NCBI GenBank assembly: GCA_038021145.1
Contig: JBBPHT010000015.1
Location: forward strand, 558,001-622,000
Reading direction: 5' to 3'
Length of the DNA: 64,000 bases
Origin: Phyllosticta citriasiana
Taxonomy: Eukaryota; Ascomycota; Dothideomycetes; Botryosphaeriales; Phyllostictaceae
Part shown: one piece after another, positions 9,764 through 21,035 of the stretch
Position numbering within the stretch: the stretch's first letter is position 1
How the letters are laid out: each line of letters opens with the position of its first letter
Made by a program: the position numbers and the translations under genes
Notes under the pieces: generated by a model
The model's database searches: none
Told to the model about the DNA's origin: nothing
Seen by the model: only the letters and a program-made list of their open reading frames with translations

Positions 9764-11715
9764 TCACGCCTTCCAACCAGAAACAGCTTCGTCAACCAGC
9801 TGCCTGTATCGCTGCTGGTTCTCAAGCTGCTCAAGGAAGACCTTGTACTTGGCCGCCAGCAGCTTCTTCTCGCCCTCGTTGGTCGACGGCTTAATCATCT
9901 TGCCAGGCTTGCTGTAACGGTCCATGATCTCCCACAGAGGCGTCGTCTTGCCCTCCTTATCGGCGGAGGCAGCCTTGGCACCCAGCATCGCAGCACCGTG
10001 AACGACGGCAGCGTGGACGTAGCGAGGAATGAGGACGGGCATGTCGCAAGCCGTGGCGATTAGGTGCATCAGAATATCATTCTGGCACTGCGAGCCGGAC
10101 ATGAAGATCGAGGAAAGCTGGTGTCCACACTCGTTCATGACCGTCACAATCTGGTGGGTCTGGAGAGCGATGAACTCCAAGGTGCCAAGGTAGTAGAGTG
10201 CGAGGCCGTCCAGCGACTTGTCGCTACTGAGACCGACAATGGAGCCCTTCATGTTAGGGTCGGCGATAGGAGAGCGGTTTCCGAAGAAGTCGCCGTACAT
10301 GAAGAAATGACGGCCAAGCCAGCTGACCGAGGGCGCGTTATGCTTTTCAGCCATCTCGCGCAAGTGCTCGTTCAAGTAGTCGTAAATGTTCGTGTTGAAC
10401 GTTTCGGCCACCGTCATGGCCTCGTTGAAGGCTGGGTGCGTCTCAATGACGTACTTCAGAAGTTCGCCAGTCGCACTCTGTCCACCTTCGGCCATCCAGT
10501 ATCCCGGCAGCAGGACATCACGGTAAGGTCCCCACACGCCAGGAACAAAAACAGGCTCACGCGACATGGCCAAGTGGCAAGTCGAAGTACCGGCCACAGC
10601 AGCCAGACGGGTAAAGGCCTGCGAGACGTCGTTCTTGGGTGCGTCCGAGTTGAGCTCCTCCGCGCTCAGTCTGACCTTGGCGCCGACAGTTCCGATCCAG
10701 CCGGCATAGGCATCAATCACTCCGCTGCCAACAGCGATACCGGCGGGAAGACCCATGTCCTGGGCAGCACGCTCGCTCAGGGTGCCAACGAGCTCGCCGG
10801 CGGTCGAGTACTCGTTGTTCTGCGAATTGATTAGCCACTTTCTAGTTCATAAGTAAGCGGGGAAGGCTAACCACCCCGTTGACTCCTCCTATCCTCTTGA
10901 AATTGTCCTCCACAAGGTCCTCCAGGCCAATTTCTTTGAGGAAGTCCTCCTGCCAGCCCTTGACACTGCCGTCTACGCCCACAGGCACGAAACCTTGCTT
11001 GCAGACAACGCTGCAAAAGCTGCGAGTCTCGGCACCAGTGGCCATGTGGGTCAATGCATCGGTCAAGTCGTAGAACTTGCACTTCTTGAAAAGCTCCGGC
11101 GGCATGTTGTTCTTGAGCCACAGGACCTTGGGGATTTCCATCTCGATGGACATCTTGCCGCCGACATAGCGGAGGAGGTTGTGCTTGGTGTTGTTGATCT
11201 TGACTGTCTCGTCGATGGGGCGGTGGTCCAGCCACAGGACAACATTTCGGTCGTTGCCGTCCTTGTTGTCAAAGCTGGGCCCGGTGATACAGACGGGCTC
11301 GTCCGTCTCGCCGTTGAAGACGGTCAGAGAGCAAGTGGCATCAAAGCCAATGCCGCGGACGGTGCTGGCATCGACATTGTGCTGGTCGAGAGCGCGACGA
11401 ATGGACGAGCAAATGCAGCGCCAAATGTCGGTCGTGGATTGTTCCTTGGGTAACGTCAGCGGGCAATTGCCGGTGAGAGCTCGCCTCGAGTCCACTTACG
11501 TAGTAACCCGTCTGGGGCTGCCAGAGGCCAATGTTCTCCGAGGCGAGGCCGACAATGTCACCCTTCTCATTCATGATGCAGGCGCGGGCGCTGCCCGTTC
11601 CGACATCAACACCAATGTAGTGGTCCTCGAAGGGGCGCAACTCATTGTGAGGGTCCGTCGACAGCTGCCTGGACTGCTTCCTAGAGGGAGGCTGGCGGTA
11701 GGGAAGAGAAGTCAT
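9764..11715 (-). CDS. FGGY-family carbohydrate (pentulose) kinase
   Basis: Members phosphorylate pentuloses such as ribulose; fungal and human proteins of this type (yeast YDR109C, human FGGY) are linked to D-ribulose. Exons are 11715-11500, 11444-10872 and 10819-9764, giving 614 residues. The phosphate-binding motif IGVDVGTGSARA is at about 34-45, VVLWLDHRP marks the first domain, and GVIDAYAGWIG plus GSQCQNDILM belong to the second, ATP-binding domain. Intron 1 is GTAAGT...AAG and intron 2 is taken as GTTAGC...CAG. For intron 2 a GTGGTT donor three bases upstream would also keep frame and would remove one Val. Substrate assignment is family-level only. Confidence 0.9.
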
Positions 11716-12557
11716 CGTGGCGGTGATGAAACTCTCAAGAGATGGCTCGGTGGAATTGGAGGCGGGTGTCAGGTGTCAAGATGAGTTGACAGCTGAGGTG
11801 AGGGACGAAGTGGGAGTGGTGAGGGGACGCCAATGTGTCAATTGAAGCTTGGGCTAATGTTTGAGTGTTACGAGGAGGGGTGAGGGGGAAGATGGAAGAA
11901 GGATTGTGAGGTCAGAGGGAGGAACAGCTACAAAGAAGCTTTTTGTTGAGCAGTCGAGCAGCAGGCAGGCACCCTGAGCTCAAGACCGGGGAGCTCCAAG
12001 CCATGTCGTAACCAGCAGGGCATTAGGAATGGAAGCTCTGACAGCCATCCACTGCCCTCGAGCACACCTCAGTGTTGCGTTAGCCCGAGGCCAATCCCCA
12101 CCAGCTGTGCCTGGAAACACCAGAGCTTTCCCCACGATGGTCGCGATTTTCGTCTGGACAGGGACCCACTGGGCCCCGGTCTCTCCGCCACCACCCGCCA
12201 TTGGGCTCTCCCCCGGCCTGCCTTGACTCGACCAGCTGCTGTACCACGAGCTGCGCGGCATTCTGACCTGGCCTGCTGTCCGCCGCCAACGTGTCCAAGA
12301 ATTGGCAGTTAAAAAGACCAAGGCGGTAGCTACAGCTGCAGGTGGTTTTCGCGCGGCGCACTTGGCTCCGTGGACCAGTGCAGCCCTACGAGACCGAGCT
12401 CCCGCTCGTCAATGACCCGGCGTCGATGTAAGAACAGTGGGCCGCAACATCATCCCGCCGCCGTCGGTTCGCCACACCAACGTCAACCGCCAACGTCCGC
12501 ATCGCGCACCGGCTCGGCAGCCAGCAATCGCACCGCATCGCGTCTGCATCAGACACC
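11716..12557. promoter_or_regulatory. Divergent promoter region (FGGY kinase / EMC10-like)
   Basis: An 842-base region between divergent start codons at 11715 (minus) and 12558 (plus). No gene is recognised. The part close to 12558 is C/A-rich, as is usual for fungal leaders. Confidence 0.5.
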
Positions 12558-13228
12558 ATGGCTCGCGCATCAACAGCCACGGCGCCCGTGCGTCTCATCG
12601 CGGCTGTCCTCTTCTTCCTCCTCAGCACCTTTGCCTGGGCCGACAGCAGCACCGCCGCCGACACGACGACCCTCACCGTCTTCGCCTGGCCGCTCGGCGA
12701 AGGCAAAGCGCAGCCGCAGCCCCTCGCCAAGCTCTCCTACCACGCCGCCAACGCGTCGGCCGCGCTGCTCTCGTGGACCCCTCCGACCAGCCCCTCCGAC
12801 CTCTCGTCGCTCGTCCGCATCGGCCTCTCCTCCGACTCGTCGTCCTCTTCCATCCTCACCTCCGCCGCTGCCCTGACCCCGTACTACAAGAAGACGCTGG
12901 TATTGCACGCAGCACCTACCGGTGACGTCGTCTTCACCGTCGGTCTCGGCGCCGTCCCCCGCACAAACGAGGCAGACGAAGAGGTCGACGTGCGCGTCGA
13001 GCGTGTCAAGAAGGGCCCGGCTCCCGTGCTGAACAAGCCCGTCGTCCTGGACGAGAGCGGCAAGGTGGCCGGTCAGGAAGAGCCGCAAAAGACGTTTTTG
13101 CAAAAGTAAGTGGTGCCGTCTTGAATGAACAGATTTGTTGAAGATATTGACACTACTTCAATAGGTACTGGTGGGCTATAGCCCTCTTCTTGGTGTTGCA
13201 GGTTGTGGCAGGTGGAGGAAAAGAATGA
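12558..13228 (+). CDS. ER membrane protein complex subunit 10-like protein
   Basis: EMC10 is a lumenal and membrane-anchored part of the ER membrane complex, which inserts tail-anchored and multipass proteins. Exons are 12558-13105 and 13165-13228, giving 203 residues. An N-terminal signal peptide (about 1-28, ending FAWA) is followed by a Ser/Thr/Ala-rich lumenal domain with YYKKTLVLHAAPTG. The conserved end FLQKYWWAIALFLVLQVV forms the single membrane segment, and a short GGGKE tail ends the protein. The 59-nt intron (GTAAGT, TAG) splits the Lys codon just before YWW. This tail pattern is the main basis of the call; overall similarity could not be scored. Confidence 0.65.
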
Positions 13229-14103
13229 CAGCCTAGATATACCCATGAAAGAGATCATAACGGGAACAAATATAGACAGAGTACCCGCCATCGACACTCC
13301 AGATTTCCGTCAAGCAATCGTCCGAGACGGGACATGATGAATTTTTCCTAGAGACATGCGTATGATTGCCTTTTCATGACACCGGTACGTTAATGGATAG
13401 GTATATATGCTGGATAGAGATCCTGTGCATGAGAGCAATAAAGAGCGACTACACGCGCAATAAATTTTTGTTATTCTCAGCGGCTTTCAAGCAACAGCTT
13501 GACATCAATGGCAAAGAGAAATAGGGGAAGCCGACGTAGGTCAATCGATTGAACAAAGGTGCTTGTGTCAAGGCACGTTTAACAGACGCCACTGGCCGCA
13601 GTAGAGAGTTCAATGTATCGCGCCGGCTGTATCATGGAGCGCGATTGGCTGATTAATGAGAGAGGCAGCATCGTATTCAACGTGGCTCACGGCAGTTGAT
13701 CTAGTTTGAAGGCGGATATCCAAAGGGGTATCTTTGACGGCTATAAATAATCACAGCGAACACCCGTCCAACTGCGCGAGCTCGCTTTACAGATAAGTGT
13801 AACAGACTTCTGATAGTCGGGAACCGGATTAAGAAGCAAGGAAAAGAGGTAAAACAAATGAAGTACTACAAGACAAGTCCGCCAGGAAAACGCCTCGTGC
13901 TAAAGGAGAGAATACGGACAAACGGCAGGACAAAAGGAAATAGGAGGAGAGAGAAGAATGGACCGACCAAGCCAAGAATAACAGTCTGAAGACGATAAGA
14001 ATGATGGAACCTGCCAGCAAGAAAACGAAGCTCCAAACTCCATGTACAGCATCCTCCCGAAGAAGCTGTACACACAACATTAAGATATGAGTGTCAGGAA
14101 CGG
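13229..14103. other. Intergenic between convergent genes (EMC10-like / Rab)
   Basis: No gene is recognised in this 875-base stretch between two 3' ends. It is more AT-rich than the surrounding coding DNA. The overlapping short frames carry no known motif. Confidence 0.5.
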
Positions 14104-15131
14104 TCAGCAACACTTGCCGCCTTTCTTCTCGCGCCGCTCAATGTCTGCAGACAAGTCATCGGCGCCAGCACTCTGCCCATTGGCGACAGCCGGCGAGGGG
14201 AAGCCCAGCCAGCTTCTTCGTTTGTCGCCGATGCCCACCCTGAAGCTGCCGTTGGGATTGGCATTGGTGTACTCAAAGTAGCCGTTTTGATTCGAGTAGC
14301 CGGTCGCCGCAGGAGTGACGCCGCGCGTGCTCAACATCTCGAGCTCCATGACCTTGTTGCGCTGCTCGACCAGCTTGCGCGTAATGACGCGAAAGACCTC
14401 CTCGACTCCCTCGCCGTCCTTGGCGCTGATTTCATGGCAGCAATCCCAGCCAATGTCTTGGCCCCAGAACCCACTGCTGCGGTTGCTCTGCGGGCTCGCC
14501 ATGCCGCTGTCGTCCTTGCCGCCATTTGCGACACCCCAGAGGCTCCTGGGAATCGGCGTCGTCGGCTTGTCGTGCGGCTGGTGTTGCGGATAGAGGTTCT
14601 CGGCGACGTAGGCTATGCAGCGCTCAAAAGGTACCTTGCGCAGGGTAGGGTCCTCGGCAACCTTGTCGGACTTGGTGCCAACAACGTGCAGTATAATGTC
14701 GTCGCCAAGGTTCTTCTTGAGCTCGAGAAGCCAGCGGCCCATTTCCTCGAAGGATTTGGGATCGGTAATGTCGTAGCAGAGGACAGCGGCATTGGCTCCT
14801 AGGCGAATGACAGTCAGCAAACGGCGTGGGCATGCGGCACTAAGATGCAGGGTCTGTCTGTCTACACAGGGTCCAAGTGGGTAGAGCACGTACCCCGGTA
14901 GTACAGTTTGGAGATGCTGCGGTACCGCTCCTGGCCGGCCGTGTCCCATATCTGCAGTCGCACGACGGTCGAGGTGTCGATGTCAACAACCTTCTTGGTG
15001 AGAAACGAGGCGCCGACGGTCGAGGTGGTGTTTGCAAAGTTGTTTTTGACGTAGCGGTGGACCAAGCTTGTTTTGCCGACACCTTGAGAACCCAAGACAA
15101 CAATCTTGGCCTCGAGGTCGGTGCCGGCCAT
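14104..15131 (-). CDS. Divergent Rab-family small GTPase with inserted and extended C-terminal half
   Basis: Rab GTPases direct vesicle traffic. Exons are 15131-14894 and 14798-14104, giving 310 residues against about 200 for a typical Rab. G1 is GSQGVGKTS (about 14-22), G3 is WDTAGQE (62-68) and G5 is ISAKDG. The G4 motif reads TKSD (121-124) rather than NKxD. An insert of roughly 60 residues, rich in Pro, Ser and Gly, lies between G4 and G5. A Ser/Asn-rich tail ends GGKCC, a double-Cys site for geranylgeranylation. The 95-nt intron is GTACGT...TAG. A Rab is certain; I do not recognise the subfamily. Confidence 0.85.
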
Positions 15132-16855
15132 GTTCGGCGGGCTCTGCGACGGGTGGAGAGAAACGGAATGGGGTGGGCAGTTTTGCTTGGAGGGGCAGTG
15201 TTTGAGGGAGTGAGACGAGTCGGGGCAAAGGCCGGAGCAGGAGTAGCGTGGAAGAGTAGTGGGAGCCTGATGATGGGACGCTGGCTTTCCCTGGTGCTGC
15301 AAGTGCGGCGCTGGGCGATGGGCTCTAGGCTGGTCGATCGGCACTTCACGAAAGCGGCGTTGACAGAGAATGAGAGAAGGAAAGGGCCTGACAGCGTCGA
15401 AGAGCCATAAGCGGCCTCTGCATGGCCCCGTTTGGTCTAGCAGCGAGCGAAGAAGACGAGGGGGTTATGGTGTTGAGGTTGTCGCAGCGCTGGAGTGGTC
15501 CGATCCATGTGCCAGGCGACCACCTAGGCCCAAGCTAAAAGTTGCGCGTGTCCACGGCCAGCCGCCATTGTCTTGGCCGACGCCTCGTGCTGTTGCGAAA
15601 AATAAGCCAAGCCGAGTGAGTGCGCCCTCGAGCCGCCCCATCTTTTCCCGTCGACGCTAGCTATAACAATGTGTTCTTCACTGCTGCCATGGTTGGTACC
15701 CAAACTTCGCGCATCGGTGTTGACGTGTAAGAGCCACCCTCGGGCCTGCCCGGCCGCATGTGCCGCGACGGCCGCTTAACAAACTCACATCCCTGTCGAA
15801 GACGGGAATCTGCAACAACAAACCTACGTCACGCCCTCTTCGCTGTTGCCAAGCCGACTAATTGTCTTTGAAATGGCACCATGATTTGCGTCGTCTTCTG
15901 CTTCCGCACCTTTTCACCTTGTGATATCTGAAGTTCGTCGATGTCCCGACCCGCAAACCTGGACTCATCTTGGAGACGTCTCCATCGATAGTTCCTTGAG
16001 ACCCCATTTCGAATTCCTCTGACGCCGCTTTGATATCACGACTGCCCCTGTTTCATCAAGGGGGCCAGCTTCGCTTTCATGGTCCTGATTTGGGGAATTC
16101 AAGTCAACGTCAATACAGTGTCTCCGTAAAGTCAGCTCCAAGAGAATAGTTCAAGACAGATGCTGGTACAAGATTATTGGACATCCTGTCAACCCCAATA
16201 GCAGCGACGAGTGGATAGATTGAGGGCCGAATCCCTCTTCTACAATACATCCATTATTCCTTTGGCATTGGCATTTCCCCTCATACGAGCACGACTGCGG
16301 TTTGACGAGATTTGACAGGCATGAATGCCAGGTTTTGAGCATGTATAAGTTCAACGATGAAAAGAAGCAAGTGCAACGACAGTGGTCAATCAAAGAATAT
16401 ACTGAGTTTCGAAGGGCTTTTTCAAAGGTAGTTAGTTCTTCCTTTCTCCAGCAACTGTCATAACTATGATACCAAACAGTCGGGTGTGGCTTCTTTCAGT
16501 TGTCTTGTTCGGGCAAACGGGCCCAAGAGTCGCTCAGGTCCCGGATCGGCGCGTCGTTCGGGTCGTGGGTGCCGGGAATGCTCAACAAACGTCGCCGTGC
16601 CATTGGCTCACGGCCGGCCTCGTCGGTCTTTACCCCACACTCTCGCGCTACGATCAACCGAGCTTGTCCGCGCCAGTCGCATCGACTGGTCATGTACACG
16701 TCCCGCTGTCCGTAGACTGCGACTTTATACGCCACCTTGTCCTCAGATCATGATATTTTTTAAGTCATCCATCCCCCGAAGACCTTTCTTTGCGTCCCGA
16801 CATCACCACCCACAACCCCCGGCCCGTCCGACTCGCTCCTCGCCCTCTCATCACC
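15132..16855. promoter_or_regulatory. Long divergent intergenic region (Rab / lactate dehydrogenase)
   Basis: This 1.7-kb region lies between divergent start codons. No gene is recognised. The middle (about 15,800-16,450) is more AT-rich. Small open frames such as 16151-16393 (minus) and 16466-16753 (plus) show no known domain. It probably holds both promoters and leaders. Confidence 0.5.
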
Positions 16856-18544
16856 ATGAACCGCAAGAGCAACGACACGCAGCCGGTAAAGCTGACCGGC
16901 GCCGACGTGGCCCAGCACAATTCCGCGGAAAGCTGCTGGGTCATTGTCCACGGTCGAGCATACGACGTGACCGAATTTCTCCCCGAACACCCTGGTGGGT
17001 CGAAGATTATCCTCAAGTACGCGGGCAAGGACGCCACCGAGGAATTCGAGCCCATCCACCCTCCGGACACGCTGGACAAGTACCTGGAGCCGGATAAGCA
17101 CTTGGGCGAGGTGGACATGAATACGGTAGAGCAGGAAGAGAGGGCAGATGATCCGGAGGAAAGGGAGCGCCAGGAGAGGATAAAGACCATGCCAATACTG
17201 GAGCAATGCTACAACCTGATGGACTTTGAGGCCGTGGCTAGGAAAATAATGAAGAAGACTGCGTGGGCATATTACTCAAGTGGTGCAGACGATGAGATTG
17301 TAAGAAGGTCCCTCGGTCATGGAGCTCTGAATGCCAGCCTTCGCACCTTATCTTCGCAGGATAAGCTGGCATGCTAACTTGCGCAGACACTGCGCGAAAA
17401 TCACTCTGCTTTCCACAAGATCTGGTTCCGTCCGCGCGTTCTCGTTGACGTGGAAAAAGTTGACTCCTCGACCACCATGCTCGGAACGCCCGTCTCTATC
17501 CCATTTTACGTGACAGCTACCGCACTAGGCAAACTCGGCAACCCCGAAGGCGAAGTTGTCCTGACAAGAGGCGCTCACAAGCACAATGTGATCCAGATGA
17601 TCCCTACACTGGCGTCTTGCTCCTTTGACGAAATCGTCGACGCGGCTGGCGAGGGTCAAGTGCAATGGCTGCAGCTATACGTCAACAAAGATCGCAACAT
17701 TACCAAGCGCATCGTCGAACACGCCGAGAAGCGCGGGTGCAAGGGTCTTTTCATCACTGTCGATGCGCCGCAGCTAGGTCGGCGCGAGAAGGACATGCGG
17801 TCCAAGTTCGACGACGTGGGATCCAATGTGCAGAGCTCGTCGGGCGACAACGTGGACCGCTCGCAGGGAGCCGCGCGCGCCATCTCGTCTTTCATCGACC
17901 CCAGCCTGAGCTGGAAGGACATTGCGTGGTTCAAATCTATCACTTCGATGCCCATCATCCTCAAGGGCGTGCAGTGCGTCGAGGACGTGCTCAAGGCTGT
18001 CGAGTATGGTGTGCAGGGCGTCGTGCTGAGCAACCATGGCGGCCGCCAGCTCGACTTTGCGCGCTCCGGCGTCGAAGTGCTCGCTGAGGTCATGCCCATC
18101 CTGCGCGAGCGCGGCTGGGACAAGCGTATCGAAGTCTACATCGACGGCGGCATCCGCCGCGCTACCGACATCATCAAGGCTCTGTGCCTCGGCGCAAAGG
18201 GTGTCGGTATTGGTCGCCCGTTCCTGTACGCCATGTCTGCGTATGGCCTTGCGGGCGTAGATCGCGCCATGCAGCTGCTCAAGGCAAGTCTAGCTTTCCA
18301 TTTATGCCTTCCCCAACTTTCGAGACTCTCGTTTTCTTGTTGGTATTAGCTAACCGCCTCTTGCGCACAGGACGAAATGGAGATGAACATGCGCCTCATT
18401 GGCGCGTCCAGCGTCGACCAGCTCAACCCCAGCCTGCTCGACACGCGCGGCCTGAGCTTCCACAGCGCAGGCGTGCCGTCCGACACACTGAGTCTGAACG
18501 TCTACGATCCGCTGGCGGGCCCCAAGGAGAAGTCGAAACTGTAA
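16856..18544 (+). CDS. CYB2: Flavocytochrome b2-type L-lactate dehydrogenase (cytochrome)
   Basis: The enzyme oxidises L-lactate (or a related 2-hydroxy acid) to pyruvate and passes electrons through heme b to cytochrome c. Exons are 16856-17299, 17387-18283 and 18371-18544, giving 504 residues. The N-terminal cytochrome b5 domain has heme ligands His45 (EHPGG) and His68 (EPIHPP). After a charged linker comes the FMN domain of the alpha-hydroxy-acid dehydrogenase family, with YYSSGADDE, the LQLYVNKDR loop, catalytic SNHGGRQLD and the phosphate site DGGIRRATD. Intron 1 is GT-AG; intron 2 (18284-18370) starts with GCAAGT, a GC donor needed to join QLLK to DEMEM. No mitochondrial presequence precedes the b5 domain, unlike yeast Cyb2, so cytosolic location or another substrate is possible. 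Confidence 0.92.
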
Positions 18545-19603
18545 AGTTTATTACCATGTATCTTCTTGTAGGGGTTCTGGGTAGTAGAAGAACTGAGGAG
18601 AGAGTGAAAGCGGCGAGATCTCCCATAGATGAAGATGGATTGCTTTGATTTTTCCATTGTTTTCTTTTGTTTGGATTTGATTTGTTTGTTAGATGGAGCG
18701 TTCAAGCCGACTGACGGCATTCTGAATTATAGCGATCTCTTTTATCTCAAACGCTATTGATAAGAGGCATCCGTCTAGCCTTTCTTGTCGTTTTCCTTCG
18801 TCCTGTCTAGATCAGCCGTTGCAGTTGATGACTGCTCCCTGAGCACGGCTGCGGTACCTAGTGAACGACTGCTCCATGAACGTGGCAGCGGTGGTTATTG
18901 GACGACTGCTCCCTAAGCGCAACCGCGCTGCCGAATGGCTGCTCCCTAGATGTACCGGCCCACGACTGCTCCCTAAACGTGGATGTGATGGCCAATGACT
19001 GCTCCCTCTAAGCAGGTCACAGTTGTGCTCACGAACAACTGCTCCTAAAACAAGATGTGGCAGTACTGTACTTGACAAAGACTGCTCCCAGGTACGTGAC
19101 ATCTCCTTTGCACTCCAACGCAACTCGTACTCGAACGCACGATCACAACCTCTGTCCTAATCGGGCAAAAGAGAAGCTGCAAATTGAGGGCGAGGGCGCG
19201 GGCCGCGGACCGGCAGGAAGTCGTGCGCGCCTCCTTGACAAGATGGAGGTTTGGACTCGCGGTTTGGGGCTATATCGTGGCATGTTTGTCTGTGGAAACG
19301 TGTCATGGGACCAGGATTCAATCTGTGATTGCCATGTGTTCTATATAACTCATCCCTTAACCAAGACAAAAGTCCCCAGTGATACCTGAGCGCCTTACAA
19401 CGCCCGTAATACAGATGACTATGTCTACTGTGCTTTGCTAGTTCTATTGTTTGGTGCACAGTACTACAGCATATGATGTGATGTCTAAATTGCGTCGCCG
19501 CGGTGAGCAAAAGGGAAAAGAAGAGGCTGGGAAGCAGAAGAGTGATACTAAACTCCAAGCAGATCAGCAATCATAACATCGTTTGATGTCTCACCTTGAG
19601 AAT
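18545..19603. other. Intergenic between lactate dehydrogenase and dac1, with repeats
   Basis: No protein gene is recognised between these two convergent 3' ends. The notable content is the ACTGCTCC repeat array (18829-19092). A 103-residue minus-strand frame over it encodes GSSR/GSSH repeats. Unit spacing is not a multiple of three, so I treat it as non-coding. Confidence 0.55.
18829..19092. repeat. Eight degenerate ACTGCTCC repeat units
   Basis: The core ACTGCTCC (GGCTGCTCC in one unit) occurs eight times. Units begin near 18830, 18867, 18904, 18937, 18964, 18997, 19037 and 19080, all in the same orientation. The fuller consensus is CGACTGCTCCCTAA, often followed by CGTGG. Spacing varies from 27 to 43 bases. 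The units share a core but diverge in between, as in a decayed minisatellite or a cluster of protein-binding sites. Confidence 0.75.
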
Positions 19604-21035
19604 CTACTTCATCGCCATTTCTTCCTCATCGTCGGCAACGTCAAACACGCGCCTGCCAAACTTCCACACCTGATCGACATTCAGTCTGCGTATCGGGCAC
19701 TCGCCCTCGGCGGCACCCGGCAATACGTCCTCGCTCAAGACGACAAAGTCGGCGTCGGCACCGGGTAGCAACGAGCCCTTTGTGTCTTGGACGCCGAGCA
19801 TGCGGGCGGGAGTGCGAGTGACGGCGCCGACAGCCTCGGGAACGCTGGCGCCGGACCAGTTGAGAAAGTTGTTGACGCACTCGATGAGCGAGACGGCGCT
19901 GCCGGCGATGCGGCCCGTCTCCTGCTGCGTGAGGACCGACCCGCGCTTGACGATGCGCGACCCGTTGGTCCAGTCGTAGACGCCGTCGCCCAGCCCGGCC
20001 AGCGCCATGGCGTCGGTCACCAGCACCATGCCCGCCGGGTGTGCGTGCCACGCTATCTTGACCGTCGTCGGGTGCAGGTGGATCCCGTCGGCAATGAGCC
20101 CAAAGAACGGCTTCGTCTGCGACGTCGTCGCTGCTGTCCCGAGAACCCCGAAGATGCCAGGGTTGCGGTGGTGCAGGGGCCGCATAGCGTTGAAGAGGTG
20201 CGTTATCATGGCTGCGCCGGCCGAGATGGCTGCGCTGGCTTCTTCGAATGACGCTTCCGAGTGTCCGATGGAAACGTCAATGCCGCGGGCTCGCAGGGCT
20301 GGAATGCAAGACAGCGTGCCGGGCAGCTCAGGCGCGAGCGTGATGAGCCGTATTTGACTACGCGTGTTGGTGTCGCTTCCGCCTTGCATGTTTTCGGCGC
20401 CATAGCATTCCTCAAGATCGGCCAAGCCTCGCGGTGCTGTTCGTAGAACCGAAACGCTGTGGACACCATTCTTGGTCGGATTGAGGAACGGCCCTTCGCA
20501 GTGTGCACCAAGAGATTCTGAGCCATCTGCTGCGTTGCGTCGCGAGCCGGAGGGTCCGAGAAAGGGCAGTGCCTGATTTGGTCTCCCACGTCAGCGCTGG
20601 TGTTCTTGCTGCTTGCCTACTTCTTCCATGCTTTGGGGCTTTGCTGACCTTGTGATAGACGCTTTTGTCCTGGCTGGTCAAGGTTGGAAGGTAGGACGTG
20701 ACACCAGTGCGGATGAGGCTCCTGTTGACACGCCGCACGCCCTTGGCATAGAGCGAGATGTCGTCTGGGACGACGGAAAAGTCAAAGCCAAAGCCACCAT
20801 TGAGCTGCACGTCGATGAAGCCCGATGCCACAATACGGCCGCCCAGATCAACAGTCTCGTCCGGGACTAACTGGTGCTCGTAGAATACTTGTTGGCTGTG
20901 AAGGACTTTGCCGGCCACGGAGCTGAACCACAGGTCGTCGTACACCAGGGCATTGTCCCGGACGACGCGGCAATTGGTGAATTTCGTGATGCCGCTTGGT
21001 TCACGGACAGGGGAAATGGGAATTGCCGACGGCAT
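19604..21035 (-). CDS. dac1: N-acetylglucosamine-6-phosphate deacetylase
   Basis: The enzyme converts GlcNAc-6-P to glucosamine-6-P and acetate, the second intracellular step of GlcNAc use. Exons are 21035-20649 and 20572-19604, giving 451 residues, as expected. The amidohydrolase fold is marked by DVQLNGGFG, the metal ligand Glu in HCEGPFLNP, His in IGHSEAS and THLFNAM, and the catalytic Asp in VTDAM. The 76-nt intron uses a GTCAGC donor, CTGAC branch and CAG acceptor. It joins VYHK to ALPFLGPS in frame. The gene is head-to-head with nag3 across about 500 bases. The symbol follows the Trichoderma cluster; the family call is firm. Confidence 0.93.

Noticed and set aside
18829..19092. CRISPR-like array
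   Set aside because: The repeats are short and degenerate, the spacing is irregular, and the surrounding genes are eukaryotic with introns.
18812..19123. Minus-strand frame encoding GSSR/GSSH repeats
   Set aside because: It is created by the ACTGCTCC array. Unit spacing is not a multiple of three and there is no conserved protein feature.
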